Source of the DNA: Cellvibrio sp. 79 | GTDB lineage: Bacteria; Pseudomonadota; Gammaproteobacteria; Pseudomonadales; Cellvibrionaceae | Assembly (NCBI GenBank): GCA_003056245.1 | Contig: MVDH01000001.1 | Location: 677,679 to 741,678, forward strand | DNA length: 64,000 nt | Reading direction: 5' to 3' | Shown: positions 8,851 to 17,252 of the stretch, in pieces | How the letters are laid out: every line of letters starts with the position of its first letter | Numbering within the stretch: the stretch's first letter is position 1 | Translations under genes and position numbers: made by a program | Notes under the pieces: model-generated | What the model was told of the DNA's origin: nothing | The model's database searches: none | Seen by the model: only the letters and a program-made list of their open reading frames with translations

Positions 8851-8912
8851 TGCGCAAACGATATGTTGATTTTTGTGCATAATCGTCTCAAATAATGATT
8901 TTTTTGCACAAA
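8851..8912. promoter_or_regulatory. repeated TGCRCAAA half-sites upstream of the exported cluster
   Basis: TGCGCAAA at 8851-8858, TTTGTGCA at 8872-8879 and its exact inverse TGCACAAA at 8905-8912 lie in the 415-bp gap (8653-9067) before the DUF6152 gene. The inverted pair with a near-copy looks like an operator; the cognate regulator is unknown. The rest of that gap is AT-rich with nothing else recognised apart from the 8760 hairpin. Confidence 0.35.
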
Positions 8913-9067
8913 CCCGGGCGAAATACTTGTATTGAGCGGGTATTGACGAATATTTCCATCGGCATAGAGTTTGCTACTTCATTGTTTCACTGGACATTGC
9001 CTGGCGTGCGGTGTCTATATATTTCTTCATTCTGCGATACAACTTCGGTTATCAGGAGTGTGTGATT

Positions 9068-9442
9068 ATGAAATCGAAATATTTGAGCTCGATGCTTTCT
9101 ATCCTGGCGCTAAGTATTACTGCTGAAACCGCTTGGGCTCATCACGGCTGGGCCGGTAATGACGACGAGCAATTTGAATTGACTGGCACGGTGGTGAGGG
9201 CAGTCAGCCTCGCTGGGCCGCATGCCAATCTGCAGATTCGTGCTGAAGGCCAATTATGGGAAATCACACTGGCGCCGCCCGCGCGCACCGAACGTGCAGG
9301 CCTTAAGGAAGATACTATTCCTGTGGGAGCTGAGGTTACGGTAAGTGGTCACCGCAGTGCAGAAAAAAAGCGGTTTGAAATTAAAACCGAGCGAGTAACT
9401 TATCAAGGAAAACTCTACAACGTTTATCCGGATCGCGAATAA
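9068..9442 (+). CDS. DUF6152-like exported protein
   Basis: Small periplasmic protein of 124 aa. The ATG at 9068 follows CAGGAG, and a signal peptide ends at AWA before the conserved mature start HHGWAGND. The remaining ~95 residues form a beta-rich domain with LTGTVVRAVSLAGPHANLQI and a C-terminal region resembling OB-like folds. It is a distant relative of the two DUF6152 proteins at 45881 and 48706 (shared AHH mature start, ELTGTVV, W-E, PVGAEVTV). Function unknown; the paired histidines could bind metal. Four bases separate it from the membrane gene downstream, suggesting one operon. Confidence 0.75.
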   Translation: MKSKYLSSMLSILALSITAETAWAHHGWAGNDDEQFELTGTVVRAVSLAGPHANLQIRAEGQLWEITLAPPARTERAGLKEDTIPVGAEVTVSGHRSAEKKRFEIKTERVTYQGKLYNVYPDRE

Positions 9443-9445
9443 TTT

Positions 9446-9940
9446 ATGCCCGTGTTACTGGAATTGCTGACGGAATTTCAAGCTTCAGCGTTGGGTGTCG
9501 TGGTGCGTAGTTCGGGTGGTTGGGGTTATGCCGTTATTAATCTGTTTCATCTGATTGGTGTGGCGATACTCGCCGGTTCAGTGTTGTTACTGGATTTGCG
9601 TTTACTGGGCTGGCGCCGCCATATTCCGCTGGACAATGTTACGACATTAACGTTGCCACTGGCAGTTTTCGGATTTTTACTCGCGCTAATTACCGGTATT
9701 TGTTTGCTGTCGGCCAATGCAAGCGACTACGCAAACAATCCATTTCTAGCAATAAAATTTTTAGGGCTATTGCTTGCATTAGCAAATGCGTGGTGGGCCA
9801 GTCATCTATCAGCCTGGAAAAATCGCAAGCTAAGTGAGCCTGTTGGTCATGGAAAAATCGCGCTTGCCCTGGCAGGTTTTATATCGTTGATATCCTGGGG
9901 CGTTGTAGTTACAGCAGGAAGGTTAATCGGGTATTGGTAG
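9446..9940 (+). CDS. polytopic membrane protein (DUF6644/DUF2214-like)
   Basis: Inner-membrane protein of 164 aa with about four hydrophobic helices: one around INLFHLIGVAILAGSVLLL, others at LPLAVFGFLLALITGICLL, FLAIKFLGLLLALANAWW and IALALAGFISLISWGVVV. The histidine in helix 1 (LFHLIG) resembles heme- or metal-binding positions in related small membrane proteins, but this is only a resemblance. It follows the DUF6152 gene by four bases; the pair probably works together in the envelope. Family placement is from memory of the pattern. Confidence 0.65.
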   Translation: MPVLLELLTEFQASALGVVVRSSGGWGYAVINLFHLIGVAILAGSVLLLDLRLLGWRRHIPLDNVTTLTLPLAVFGFLLALITGICLLSANASDYANNPFLAIKFLGLLLALANAWWASHLSAWKNRKLSEPVGHGKIALALAGFISLISWGVVVTAGRLIGYW

Positions 9941-9999
9941 TTTCAATGCGCTGTTACATCAGCCAATTAAAAATTTAATTTACAAATCAGGAATATAAG

Positions 10000-10461
10000 A
10001 TGAAAGTTATTGGATACAAAAGTTGGTTGATATTGTTATCGTTGATGTTCTCTTACAGTGTGTCCGCTGTGGAACTGGATCCCCGTTCGGTAGAATTTAA
10101 AACACCGAAGGATATTAAATGGGTGCGCAACGCTGCCGGTACTAATGAGCAAGCAATTTTATTTGGCGATCCTGCAAAACCTGGCCCTTACGTAGTGCGT
10201 ATAAAATGGTTACCGGGCAATTTTTCCAAACCGCACTTTCATAATGGCGACCGATTTTTTGTTGTTATTTCGGGAACATGGTGGGTTGGTACTGGTGACA
10301 AGTTTGATACCGAACAAACCGTAGCCGTACCCGCAGGAAGTTATGTTATCCATAAAGGCGGGCAAACGCATTTTGATGGTGCCAAAGGTGAAGAGGCAAT
10401 CATCCAGGTGTCGGGTATCGGGCCGGTTAAAACCGAGCAAATTGCCGAGCACGCACATTAA
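10000..10461 (+). CDS. exported cupin-domain protein
   Basis: Periplasmic cupin of 153 aa with a signal peptide ending near VSAVEL. The two cupin motifs are present: PHFHNGDRFFVVISGTWWVG (His-x-His plus Asp/Arg instead of the usual Glu) and VPAGSYVIHKGGQTHFDGA (His in motif 2). Such proteins bind a divalent metal and act as small dioxygenases, isomerases or sensors. It lies between a membrane protein and a PQQ-type dehydrogenase in the same direction with short gaps, so it is likely part of the same exported oxidative pathway; the substrate is unknown. Confidence 0.78.
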   Translation: MKVIGYKSWLILLSLMFSYSVSAVELDPRSVEFKTPKDIKWVRNAAGTNEQAILFGDPAKPGPYVVRIKWLPGNFSKPHFHNGDRFFVVISGTWWVGTGDKFDTEQTVAVPAGSYVIHKGGQTHFDGAKGEEAIIQVSGIGPVKTEQIAEHAH

Positions 10462-10484
10462 TTTAATTGACGTTGGAGTTAGGA

Positions 10485-11624
10485 ATGCGGTTGTTAAAGA
10501 AATATGTGGCGCTCTTCCAGGTCAACCTGGTCGCGTTATCTTTGGTGTTTGGTATTGTTGCGTCTGCCAGGGCTGCTGACTTGCCGTTGCAAAATATAAA
10601 GCTACCGCCGGGTTTTGAGATCAGTATTTTTGCTGAAAATGTTATTAATGCGCGCTCGCTGGTATTGAGTGACGCGCAGACATTATTTGTGAGCACGCGC
10701 AATGAAGGGAAAATATATGCCATCAAACATGATGGCACTAAAGCACAAAAGGTTATTACTATTGCGTCCGGTTTGAATCGCCCAAATGGGGTGGCCTTTC
10801 GCAAAGGCGCGCTCTATGTTGCTGAGGTCAATCGCATTCTGCGTTACGACAACATTGAAGCGCAATTGGAAAATCCACCAAAGCCCGTTGTAGTTACTGA
10901 GCAATATCCCGGTGATAACGCGCATGGTTGGAAATTTATCCGGTTTGGGCCCGATGGCTTGTTATATGTTCCTATCGGCGCGCCTTGCAATATTTGTGAA
11001 CCGGGCGACCCTTATGCGAGCATCACGCGCATCGACGTGGATAAAACCAACCCAAAACCAGAAATTTTTGCGCGCGGAGTTCGCAATACCGTGGGTTTTG
11101 ATTGGCATCCGCAAACCGGCGAGCTTTGGTTTACCGAAAATGGCCGCGATCATTTGGGTGATGACATTCCGCCCGAGGAATTAAATCGTGCTACTAAAGC
11201 AGGCCAACATTTTGGTTATCCCTATTGCCACGGTGGTGATATTCCTGATCCGGAATTTGGAGCCAAGCGCAAGTGCGATGAATTCACTCCGCCGGAGGTA
11301 AAATTCCAGGCGCATTCGGCTGCTTTAGGTATTCGTTTTTATACTGGCCCGTCATTTCCTGCGGAATATCGCAACCAGGCTTTTGTTGCTCACCATGGTT
11401 CCTGGAATCGCTCTAAGAAATCAGGTTACAAACTGGTAACGGTAAATACCAACATTAAAGCGGGGGAAAAACCGCAATACAAAGTATTTGCCGAAGGTTG
11501 GTTGAACAGCGATGACAGTGTGTGGGGCAGGCCGGTTGATTTGTTGCAATTACCGGATGGTTCGTTGTTGGTGTCTGACGATTATGCCAATGTTATTTAT
11601 CGAATTGCCTACAAAGGAAAGTAA
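10485..11624 (+). CDS. PQQ-dependent sugar dehydrogenase-like beta-propeller
   Basis: Exported quinoprotein dehydrogenase of the soluble glucose/sorbosone dehydrogenase family, 379 aa. The ATG at 10485 has GGAG/AGGA just upstream and gives a signal peptide; an in-frame TTG at 10467 is less likely. Family landmarks are NAHGWKFIRFGPDGLLYV, ARGVRNTVGFDWHP, LWFTENGRDHLGDD, AHSAALGIRFYTG and FVAHHGSWNRS. The enzyme oxidises sugars or other alcohols/aldehydes in the periplasm and passes electrons to a c-type cytochrome; candidate acceptors are encoded at 36083, 36500 and 51287. The substrate cannot be deduced. Confidence 0.85.
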   Translation: MRLLKKYVALFQVNLVALSLVFGIVASARAADLPLQNIKLPPGFEISIFAENVINARSLVLSDAQTLFVSTRNEGKIYAIKHDGTKAQKVITIASGLNRPNGVAFRKGALYVAEVNRILRYDNIEAQLENPPKPVVVTEQYPGDNAHGWKFIRFGPDGLLYVPIGAPCNICEPGDPYASITRIDVDKTNPKPEIFARGVRNTVGFDWHPQTGELWFTENGRDHLGDDIPPEELNRATKAGQHFGYPYCHGGDIPDPEFGAKRKCDEFTPPEVKFQAHSAALGIRFYTGPSFPAEYRNQAFVAHHGSWNRSKKSGYKLVTVNTNIKAGEKPQYKVFAEGWLNSDDSVWGRPVDLLQLPDGSLLVSDDYANVIYRIAYKGK

Positions 11625-11721
11625 TGAAGTAGATAGCAGATACAGTTGTAAAACGCAGAGTGTTTGCTAAGGAAATAAATACCAGCATAAACTAAATACT
11701 TATTCAAAAAAGGTTAATAAA

Positions 11722-12297
11722 ATGAAAAAAATCGGTTGGTTGTTTTTATTGGGATGCCTTGCTTTACCGGCAAGTGCACAGATAAAAGTGGGCGATAACG
11801 CGTTAGCTTTTGATACACAGGCTTCATTGGGTGGTAAATCATTCGCATATTCACTGAAAGATTCGCTGAAAAAAGGCCCGGTAGTCGTTTATTTCTATCC
11901 GACTGCATTTGGTGGTGGATGCAGTATCCAGGCGCGTGCTTTCGCGGTAAACCATGAAAAATTTTCTGCTGCGGGTGCAACGATTGTTGGTGTGTCATTG
12001 GATGATATAGATCGATTAAACCAGTTCTCGGCTGATCCGGAATTCTGTGCCAGCAAATTTCCAGTAGCATCAGACACTGATGGTAAAATTGCAAATGCCT
12101 ATGGTTTAAAAGTAAATGAATCTACGGTAGGTAGAAAGGATATTCGCGGTGTAACGGTAAATCATGGTTCGATTGATCGCACCACGTTTATCGTTGGCAA
12201 AGATGGAAAAATTGCAGCAACAATTGGTGGTTTAAAACCGGCGGAAAATGTTGATCAGGCATTGAAAGAAATTCAGAAATTGGCCAAGCAGGGTTAA
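11722..12297 (+). CDS. exported AhpC/TSA-type peroxiredoxin (copy 1)
   Basis: Periplasmic thiol peroxidase of 191 aa with signal peptide KKIGWLFLLGCLALPASA. The thioredoxin-fold peroxiredoxin core shows VVYFYPTAFGGGCSIQ with the peroxidatic Cys67, GVSLDDIDRLNQFS, a second cysteine at 109 (EFCASKFPVASD) that may resolve the disulfide, and TTFIVGKDGKI. It follows the PQQ dehydrogenase by about 100 bp, fitting removal of peroxide made by periplasmic oxidases. A close paralogue lies at 37262, also beside redox genes. Confidence 0.85.
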   Translation: MKKIGWLFLLGCLALPASAQIKVGDNALAFDTQASLGGKSFAYSLKDSLKKGPVVVYFYPTAFGGGCSIQARAFAVNHEKFSAAGATIVGVSLDDIDRLNQFSADPEFCASKFPVASDTDGKIANAYGLKVNESTVGRKDIRGVTVNHGSIDRTTFIVGKDGKIAATIGGLKPAENVDQALKEIQKLAKQG

Positions 12298-12328
12298 TTG
12301 ATTCGGGGTTAACTCAATAAATCCACTA

Positions 12329-12353
12329 CCAGGCTGGAAAACACCCAGCCTGG
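12329..12353. terminator. bidirectional terminator between convergent genes
   Basis: CCAGGCTGG and CCAGCCTGG pair across a seven-base loop in the gap between the peroxiredoxin and the convergent HbpS-like gene. No long T-run on either side, so termination strength is uncertain. Confidence 0.6.
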
Positions 12354-12363
12354 CATATAAAAA

Positions 12364-12855
12364 TTATTTTGTTTTCTTTAAACTCGCCAATCCTGCTTCT
12401 GCAATTTGGCCATCCTGCTGTGATGTTGCGCCGCTTACACCAATCGCGCCGATGATTTTATTATCAACTACAATCGGTGAACCACCTTCAATCAATAGCG
12501 TGCCTTCCGGTAAGCTGAGCAACACATAGCGTCCGCCGGCTACACCATCTTCGAATACCTTGGTTGGGCGTTTGAAATTGTTAGCGGTGCGCGCCTTGCC
12601 AATCGCTACATCAACGCTCGCTAATTGTGTACCGTCTATTTTTTCCAGATAGGTAAGAGTTCCACTGGAATCAACAATACTGATCACCACCGTTAAATTT
12701 TGTTTTTTCGCTTCTGTAGCGGCAGCGGCAGCAATTTTTTTAGCGGCGTCCAATGTGATAGGCGCGCCATAGGTGAGCGTTTGTGCAAATACGCTGGTTG
12801 ATAGGGAAACAGCGGCTCCTGCTAACAACGTCAATAATTTTTTCTTAACTTGCAT
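12364..12855 (-). CDS. HbpS/GlcG-family (DUF336) exported protein
   Basis: Exported 163-aa protein of the GlcG/HbpS family. The ATG at 12855 has GGAG six bases upstream and a signal peptide ending at VFAQ; a TTG 15 bases earlier is rejected. The family core is clear: LDAAKKIAAAAATEAKK, VVISIVDSSGTLTYLEKIDG, AIGKARTANNF, GGSPIVVDNKIIGAIGVSGAT and DGQIAEAGL. HbpS binds heme and takes part in redox sensing; other members are of unknown role. Its position among peroxidase-like and oxidase genes suggests a periplasmic redox or heme role, which is inference. Confidence 0.82.
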   Translation of the reverse strand: MQVKKKLLTLLAGAAVSLSTSVFAQTLTYGAPITLDAAKKIAAAAATEAKKQNLTVVISIVDSSGTLTYLEKIDGTQLASVDVAIGKARTANNFKRPTKVFEDGVAGGRYVLLSLPEGTLLIEGGSPIVVDNKIIGAIGVSGATSQQDGQIAEAGLASLKKTK

Positions 12856-13268
12856 GTTATCTCCATTCAATAATAAGGATTAAAATTTTTTTTCTGTGGA
12901 TAAAGAAGCCGTAAAAGCACTGAAGTGTTTGTTTGGCAGTAATGCCATGATGATTGTTGAACACTGTTACGTTTTGCTTCTTATTTTTTGGTCGATATAT
13001 AAGTAGGGGTAAATAAAATGCTTGCATCGTTAACTGTCATCTTAAGAACAGTCACATAAACAATATAAACACCCACTGATTTGTTTTGATCAATCACTCG
13101 TGTATTTATTTTTAATAAAGTTTTAATTTTCCTGTTAGCTATTGAACTTTCAGGTTGTTTTTTTAATTGGTATGCGCTTTGCGTTGGTGGGGACGTGCCA
13201 GTGATTCTGGCAACTGATTTGGTAAAGGTTTTTTGGCAATTTATCGTTGACGTCATTGGAGAAAATCT
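12856..13268. other. 413-bp gap between divergent HbpS-like and haloperoxidase-fold genes
   Basis: AT-rich divergent promoter region. A possible 91-codon minus-strand frame at 12981-13256 has no good ribosome site and no recognisable motif, so I treat it as chance. No hairpin or clear operator seen. Confidence 0.4.
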
Positions 13269-15158
13269 ATGTCGGTTATCCCAGGTTCAGATGCACAAGC
13301 GAATATTGAAAATCAACAGATAGAAAAAGTGGATGTAGCTATTGCAGGGTTTGCGGATGGTAAGCCTGAGGGGCGTGGATCTGCGGGTGTTAGCCGTCGT
13401 TCCTTATTAGGACGCGCAGGGGTTTTGACAACGGCAGGTGTTGCTGCGCCATTATTAGCGGGTGTTGCCCATGCCCATGAGAAAGATGGGCATCATGAGC
13501 GTTCAAGTGGCGGAAATGATTATTCAGATTTTTACCGCGATGATCAGTACGGCACCCTACACGCAAAAACCTTACGCAAAAAATCCTATAAAGCGCGCGT
13601 TAAAGCCGCCGAGCTGGAATACGATGTGGATATTCCTCCGCATCCCAATAATGGCGATGAGGCGCGTTATGCCAATAAAATTGGTACTTCAACGAAAGGA
13701 TTAAAGCATGATGCAAATGGACACGTAGATCCTGAATCCTACGCATCGTTTTTAAAAGCGTTGCAAACACGCAAGCATGAAGATTTTGAAAAAATTATTT
13801 TGGGTGGAACGGCAAAGCTCGCAGATCCACAGGGGCCGTTAACAACGGCTCTTGAAGGTGTGAGCAACGCACAGTTGGCAATTCCGGTTGCTGCGCGTCT
13901 GGACAGTGCTGCATTGGCTGCCGAACATATAGAAATTTATTGGCAAGCCCTGTTACGTGATGTTCCATTCGAAGATTACAAGACGGGTACAAGTAATGAG
14001 CTTGTTCAGGCAGCTGTTGCTGAACTGAATCGCTTGCCCGAATATCACGGTCCAAAAGTAAATGGCAAAGTTACGCCGGAAACTTTATTTCGCAGTACTG
14101 CTTTATACGTAGATTACAAGGCTGATCGCAGCGGCAAAAAAGGAAAATATGTTGTTCCGCCCGATACGTTAAAGGGACCTTATATATCGCAATTTTTATT
14201 ACGCCCGGTACCTGGTTGGGGAACCTTTCCTGCGCAACCACAATTGCGTCCTATTCAAACTGCCGGTGAAAGTTTTGGAACTACGTTTGATGAGTGGTTG
14301 AAACTTCGCAACGGTATTAGTACAGGTAGGAGTATCACCACTGAAGCAGGGCGACGTCATATTATTAATGGTCGCGATCTGGCATGGCTTGCGCGTAATT
14401 CGGGTCCGACTTATTTACATGCATTGCAAATTTTATTGGCAGCGCCGGTTGCCGGTAATCCGTTAGCGGGTGGTATTGGTGCTCCATTAAATCCTGCCAA
14501 TCCCTATGTTAATTCCAAAACCCAATCCTCCAGTTCTTCATTTTCCTCAGGATTTATACAGGGGTTATTAGCATTGGCAGGTCCTTTAGCGATCAAAACT
14601 TCCTATTATCAAAACTGGTTTGTCGACAGACGTTTGCGCCCGGAGGATTACGGTGGCTTGGTGCATAAAGTGTTGGCCAAAGGTGCGAGTTATCCGCTTC
14701 ACCGCGATGTACTTGAATCGGATGCAGTAGCTCGCACCTTTGCTGCCAATGGCAGTTATTTATTGCCATTGGCAAGCAATGTGGGCGCGCCTACGCATCC
14801 GGGTTACCCGAGCGGCGCTACCATATCGGCTGCAACACCAGTGACATTGCTGAAAGCATTTTTCGATGAAAATTATGTGATTCCAAACCCGGTACAAGTC
14901 GATCCGGCCGATCCCTCAAAGTTAATTCCCTGGGATGGAGAGCCGCTCACCGTGGGAGGTGAATTAAATAAACTGGTCAATAATGTTGGTTTTGGCCGCA
15001 ACTTTAATGGTTTCCATACGCGTGCTGACATTTCTGCGTCCCATGTATTGGGGGAATCTTTGGCGATTAGTTTGTTGCATGATCAACGCTTTACCTACAA
15101 CGAAACGTTTGAAGGTTATAGCTTCACGCGTTTTGATGGGGCGAAAATTACGGTGTAA
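13269..15158 (+). CDS. vanadium haloperoxidase/PAP2-fold protein with altered active site
   Basis: Tat-exported protein of 629 aa with the vanadium-dependent haloperoxidase fold. The twin-arginine signal SRRSLLGRAG begins near residue 42 after an unusually long polar lead. The C-terminal vanadate/phosphate site is recognisable but changed: WFVDRRLRPEDYGG keeps Arg457 but has Asn449 where the conserved Lys usually is; HPGYPSGATIS keeps Ser515-Gly516 but has Ala517, lacking the acid-base His of PSGH; GRNFNGFHTRAD keeps the Arg and the vanadate-ligand His. It is thus likely not an ordinary haloperoxidase; it may be a phosphatase relative, a binding protein or a modified enzyme. A strong terminator follows. 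Confidence 0.82.
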   Translation: MSVIPGSDAQANIENQQIEKVDVAIAGFADGKPEGRGSAGVSRRSLLGRAGVLTTAGVAAPLLAGVAHAHEKDGHHERSSGGNDYSDFYRDDQYGTLHAKTLRKKSYKARVKAAELEYDVDIPPHPNNGDEARYANKIGTSTKGLKHDANGHVDPESYASFLKALQTRKHEDFEKIILGGTAKLADPQGPLTTALEGVSNAQLAIPVAARLDSAALAAEHIEIYWQALLRDVPFEDYKTGTSNELVQAAVAELNRLPEYHGPKVNGKVTPETLFRSTALYVDYKADRSGKKGKYVVPPDTLKGPYISQFLLRPVPGWGTFPAQPQLRPIQTAGESFGTTFDEWLKLRNGISTGRSITTEAGRRHIINGRDLAWLARNSGPTYLHALQILLAAPVAGNPLAGGIGAPLNPANPYVNSKTQSSSSSFSSGFIQGLLALAGPLAIKTSYYQNWFVDRRLRPEDYGGLVHKVLAKGASYPLHRDVLESDAVARTFAANGSYLLPLASNVGAPTHPGYPSGATISAATPVTLLKAFFDENYVIPNPVQVDPADPSKLIPWDGEPLTVGGELNKLVNNVGFGRNFNGFHTRADISASHVLGESLAISLLHDQRFTYNETFEGYSFTRFDGAKITV

Positions 15159-15212
15159 TGAGTTGATCGGAATGTTGGTCAAAGGAACGGATTAATCGTT
15201 TTTCGGTTTAAT

Positions 15213-15249
15213 AAAAATGCCTCGCTGTTATTTTCAGCGAGGCATTTTT
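15213..15249 (+). terminator. strong intrinsic terminator
   Basis: AAAAATGCCTCGCTG and AGCGAGGCATTTTT form a near-perfect hairpin with a T-rich 3' arm, ending the haloperoxidase-fold gene. The sequence from 15250 to 15510 is AT-rich upstream region of the next gene with nothing else recognised. Confidence 0.9.
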
Positions 15250-15510
15250 ATTGGCGGAGAAAAGTTATTTTCAGGTCTAGTTTTCCACAGCCCATTGTTG
15301 ACTTATAAACCTTCTTTTGTTTGTTTTTGAGCAGTTTTTTTTCTAATGTTCCTGTTTTCTATTCCAATTGATCCGTTTCAATGTTGTTTTCGTATGTGTT
15401 TTGCGCAACTGCTGCACTTTTTGGCGTTGGTATGGGCATTGCAATTCTGCATGTGTAGTGCATTTATCCACTTCTTTTTATTTCTCTCTCCCTGTTAAGG
15501 AATTATCTCA

Positions 15511-15957
15511 ATGAAAAAGTTAACACTCGTTTTTGGTGTGTTTTTAGCATTTTTTGCCTCCGTCTCATTTGCGCAAAATAACAGCAGTAAACCGGCTGTT
15601 AAATACAAAACCCCGGAACTGACCGTAGCGCAAGTTGATCAATGGTTGGCTAAACCTGATCAGGTATTGATAATTGATATTCGTCGGCCTGATGAACTGA
15701 TTACTTTTGGTAGCTTCCCGGTATTTTTGAATGTTCAGTTCGCTGATCTGGAAAAGAACATTGCCTATATCCCTAAGGATCGCAGCATCATTACTGTATC
15801 TAACCATGCTAACCGTGCATTTGCCGCCGGCGATTTGTTGAGCAGCAAAGGTTATAAAGTGATTGGTGCTGCCGGTTCAGAAAATTATGAACAACAAGGC
15901 GGTAAAGCAGTTACCAAAATCCAGAAACCAGCGCCGAAGCCGACAGCAGCGAATTAA
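15511..15957 (+). CDS. exported rhodanese-fold protein lacking the catalytic cysteine
   Basis: Periplasmic rhodanese-like protein of 148 aa with signal peptide ending at VSFAQ. The domain shows LTVAQVDQWLAKPDQVLIIDIRRPDELI and a C-terminal GDLLSSKGYKVIGAAGSENYEQQGG. Where active rhodaneses have C-x-x-G-x-R, this protein has SNHANRA, so the sulfur-carrying cysteine is absent and thiosulfate sulfurtransfer is not expected. It may bind anions or act as a non-catalytic partner. A palindromic hairpin separates it from the convergent LD-carboxypeptidase. Confidence 0.78.
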   Translation: MKKLTLVFGVFLAFFASVSFAQNNSSKPAVKYKTPELTVAQVDQWLAKPDQVLIIDIRRPDELITFGSFPVFLNVQFADLEKNIAYIPKDRSIITVSNHANRAFAAGDLLSSKGYKVIGAAGSENYEQQGGKAVTKIQKPAPKPTAAN

Positions 15958-15969
15958 TAAATGACAAAG

Positions 15970-16008
15970 CTCTGATATTTGATCGTGTTGAATGATCAAA
16001 TATCAGAG
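15970..16008. terminator. 15-bp perfect inverted repeat between convergent genes
   Basis: CTCTGATATTTGATC and GATCAAATATCAGAG flank a nine-base loop. It lacks a T-run but lies exactly between two convergent stop codons, so a bidirectional terminator is the likely role. Confidence 0.6.
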
Positions 16009-16032
16009 TCGAATCAAAGATAGGGTTTCCCA

Positions 16033-17085
16033 TCAAGCAAATTGAAACACCTGATCAACCAACCGAAACGATACTGCATCCGCATCCATCTCAACCATCC
16101 CACCAATCGGCACAATAAATTGTTGTTTGATATGGCCAATCATCGCGCCGCGATAGGCGGGAATATTTAATGGTTTGATGTAATCATTAAAAATTTCTTC
16201 CAATGTTAATGAGCCGTAGCCATCACCCGGATTGCAATTGACGCAAGCGCCGAAAATAAAACCTGCGATCTTATCCAATGCACCCATTAACTTTAATGTG
16301 CTGAGCATTCGATCAATACGATAGGGAGCTTCACCGACGTCTTCCAGAAACAAAATTTTTCCGCTGAAATCGGGTAGGTAAGGTGAGCCGGCTAATGCGG
16401 TAAACACACTCATGTTACCGCCGATTAGTTCACCGTGAGCTTTGCCGCCGCGAATAATTGCCGTACGGTTTTGGCGTTGCGCAAGATCGCCATCATTATT
16501 GCGAACATTTTCGTAGCGCATCAGTTCGCGCTGGAAGAAAAGCCGCTGGAATTGGTCGGTATTAAATGAATCCCAACTGCCTGTCGCATTAGGTCCATGA
16601 AAAGTGATGAGACCCGTTTGCGCATTAATGGCACTATGCAATGCCGTGATATCCGAGAATCCCAACAACGCTTTGGGATTGTTGCGAATGGTTTTATAGT
16701 TCAGTAGCGGTAATAAACGCGCAGCACCGGAACCACCTGCAAGGCAAATGATTGCTTTTATATTTTTATCGGCAAATGCATCGTTGATATCACTGGCGCG
16801 TTCAATATCTGCCCCTGCAAAATTACCTCGCCTTGCGCTCAGGTATTTTCCGGGTTTTACGTTGAACCCGAAAGCTTCCAGCACCTCTCGCGCAACTTGA
16901 ATTTCCAGGCTGTCGCTGATAGCGCTGGATGGGCATATCAATGCAACGGTATCGCCTTTATTCAACGCTACTGGCAAGCGTTGTTCAGAGGTGTTTTTTC
17001 GAGCAGCATTTGCGCTGGCAGAATTTGTTAATGGTAGAAGTGCACTGGTTAACGCGATGGTTTTTATGAATTGGCGCTTATCCAT
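16033..17085 (-). CDS. LD-carboxypeptidase (peptidase family S66), exported
   Basis: Serine carboxypeptidase of the LdcA/MccF family, 350 aa from the ATG at 17085, chosen because AAGGA lies just upstream and a signal-like segment (DKRQFIKTIALTSALLPL) follows. An upstream ATG would add 32 implausible residues. The Ser-Glu-His triad is visible: GFSD with Ser144, FLEDVGEAPYRIDRM with Glu248, and MIGHIKQQ with His318 followed by VPIGG. Family members cut the L-D bond of murein tetrapeptides or detoxify peptide-nucleotides; the export signal favours peptidoglycan recycling. Confidence 0.88.
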   Translation of the reverse strand: MDKRQFIKTIALTSALLPLTNSASANAARKNTSEQRLPVALNKGDTVALICPSSAISDSLEIQVAREVLEAFGFNVKPGKYLSARRGNFAGADIERASDINDAFADKNIKAIICLAGGSGAARLLPLLNYKTIRNNPKALLGFSDITALHSAINAQTGLITFHGPNATGSWDSFNTDQFQRLFFQRELMRYENVRNNDGDLAQRQNRTAIIRGGKAHGELIGGNMSVFTALAGSPYLPDFSGKILFLEDVGEAPYRIDRMLSTLKLMGALDKIAGFIFGACVNCNPGDGYGSLTLEEIFNDYIKPLNIPAYRGAMIGHIKQQFIVPIGGMVEMDADAVSFRLVDQVFQFA

Positions 17086-17252
17086 AAGTTGATCCTTGTG
17101 GTCAATGTTAAAAACGTTTATCCAGAAATAATAGCTGCTTGAACACGACATGGTAAAACATGCTGATACAAATAGATTCAATTTTTAATAGATGTGTAAA
17201 GTAGAATACCGGTGCGCATGTGCCTTTCATTTTCTGTGAAAAGGAAATAAAA

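Noticed and set aside
12981-13256. 91-codon minus-strand frame in the gap before the haloperoxidase-fold gene
   Set aside because: No ribosome site, no signal or family motif, and AT-rich composition makes it likely by chance.
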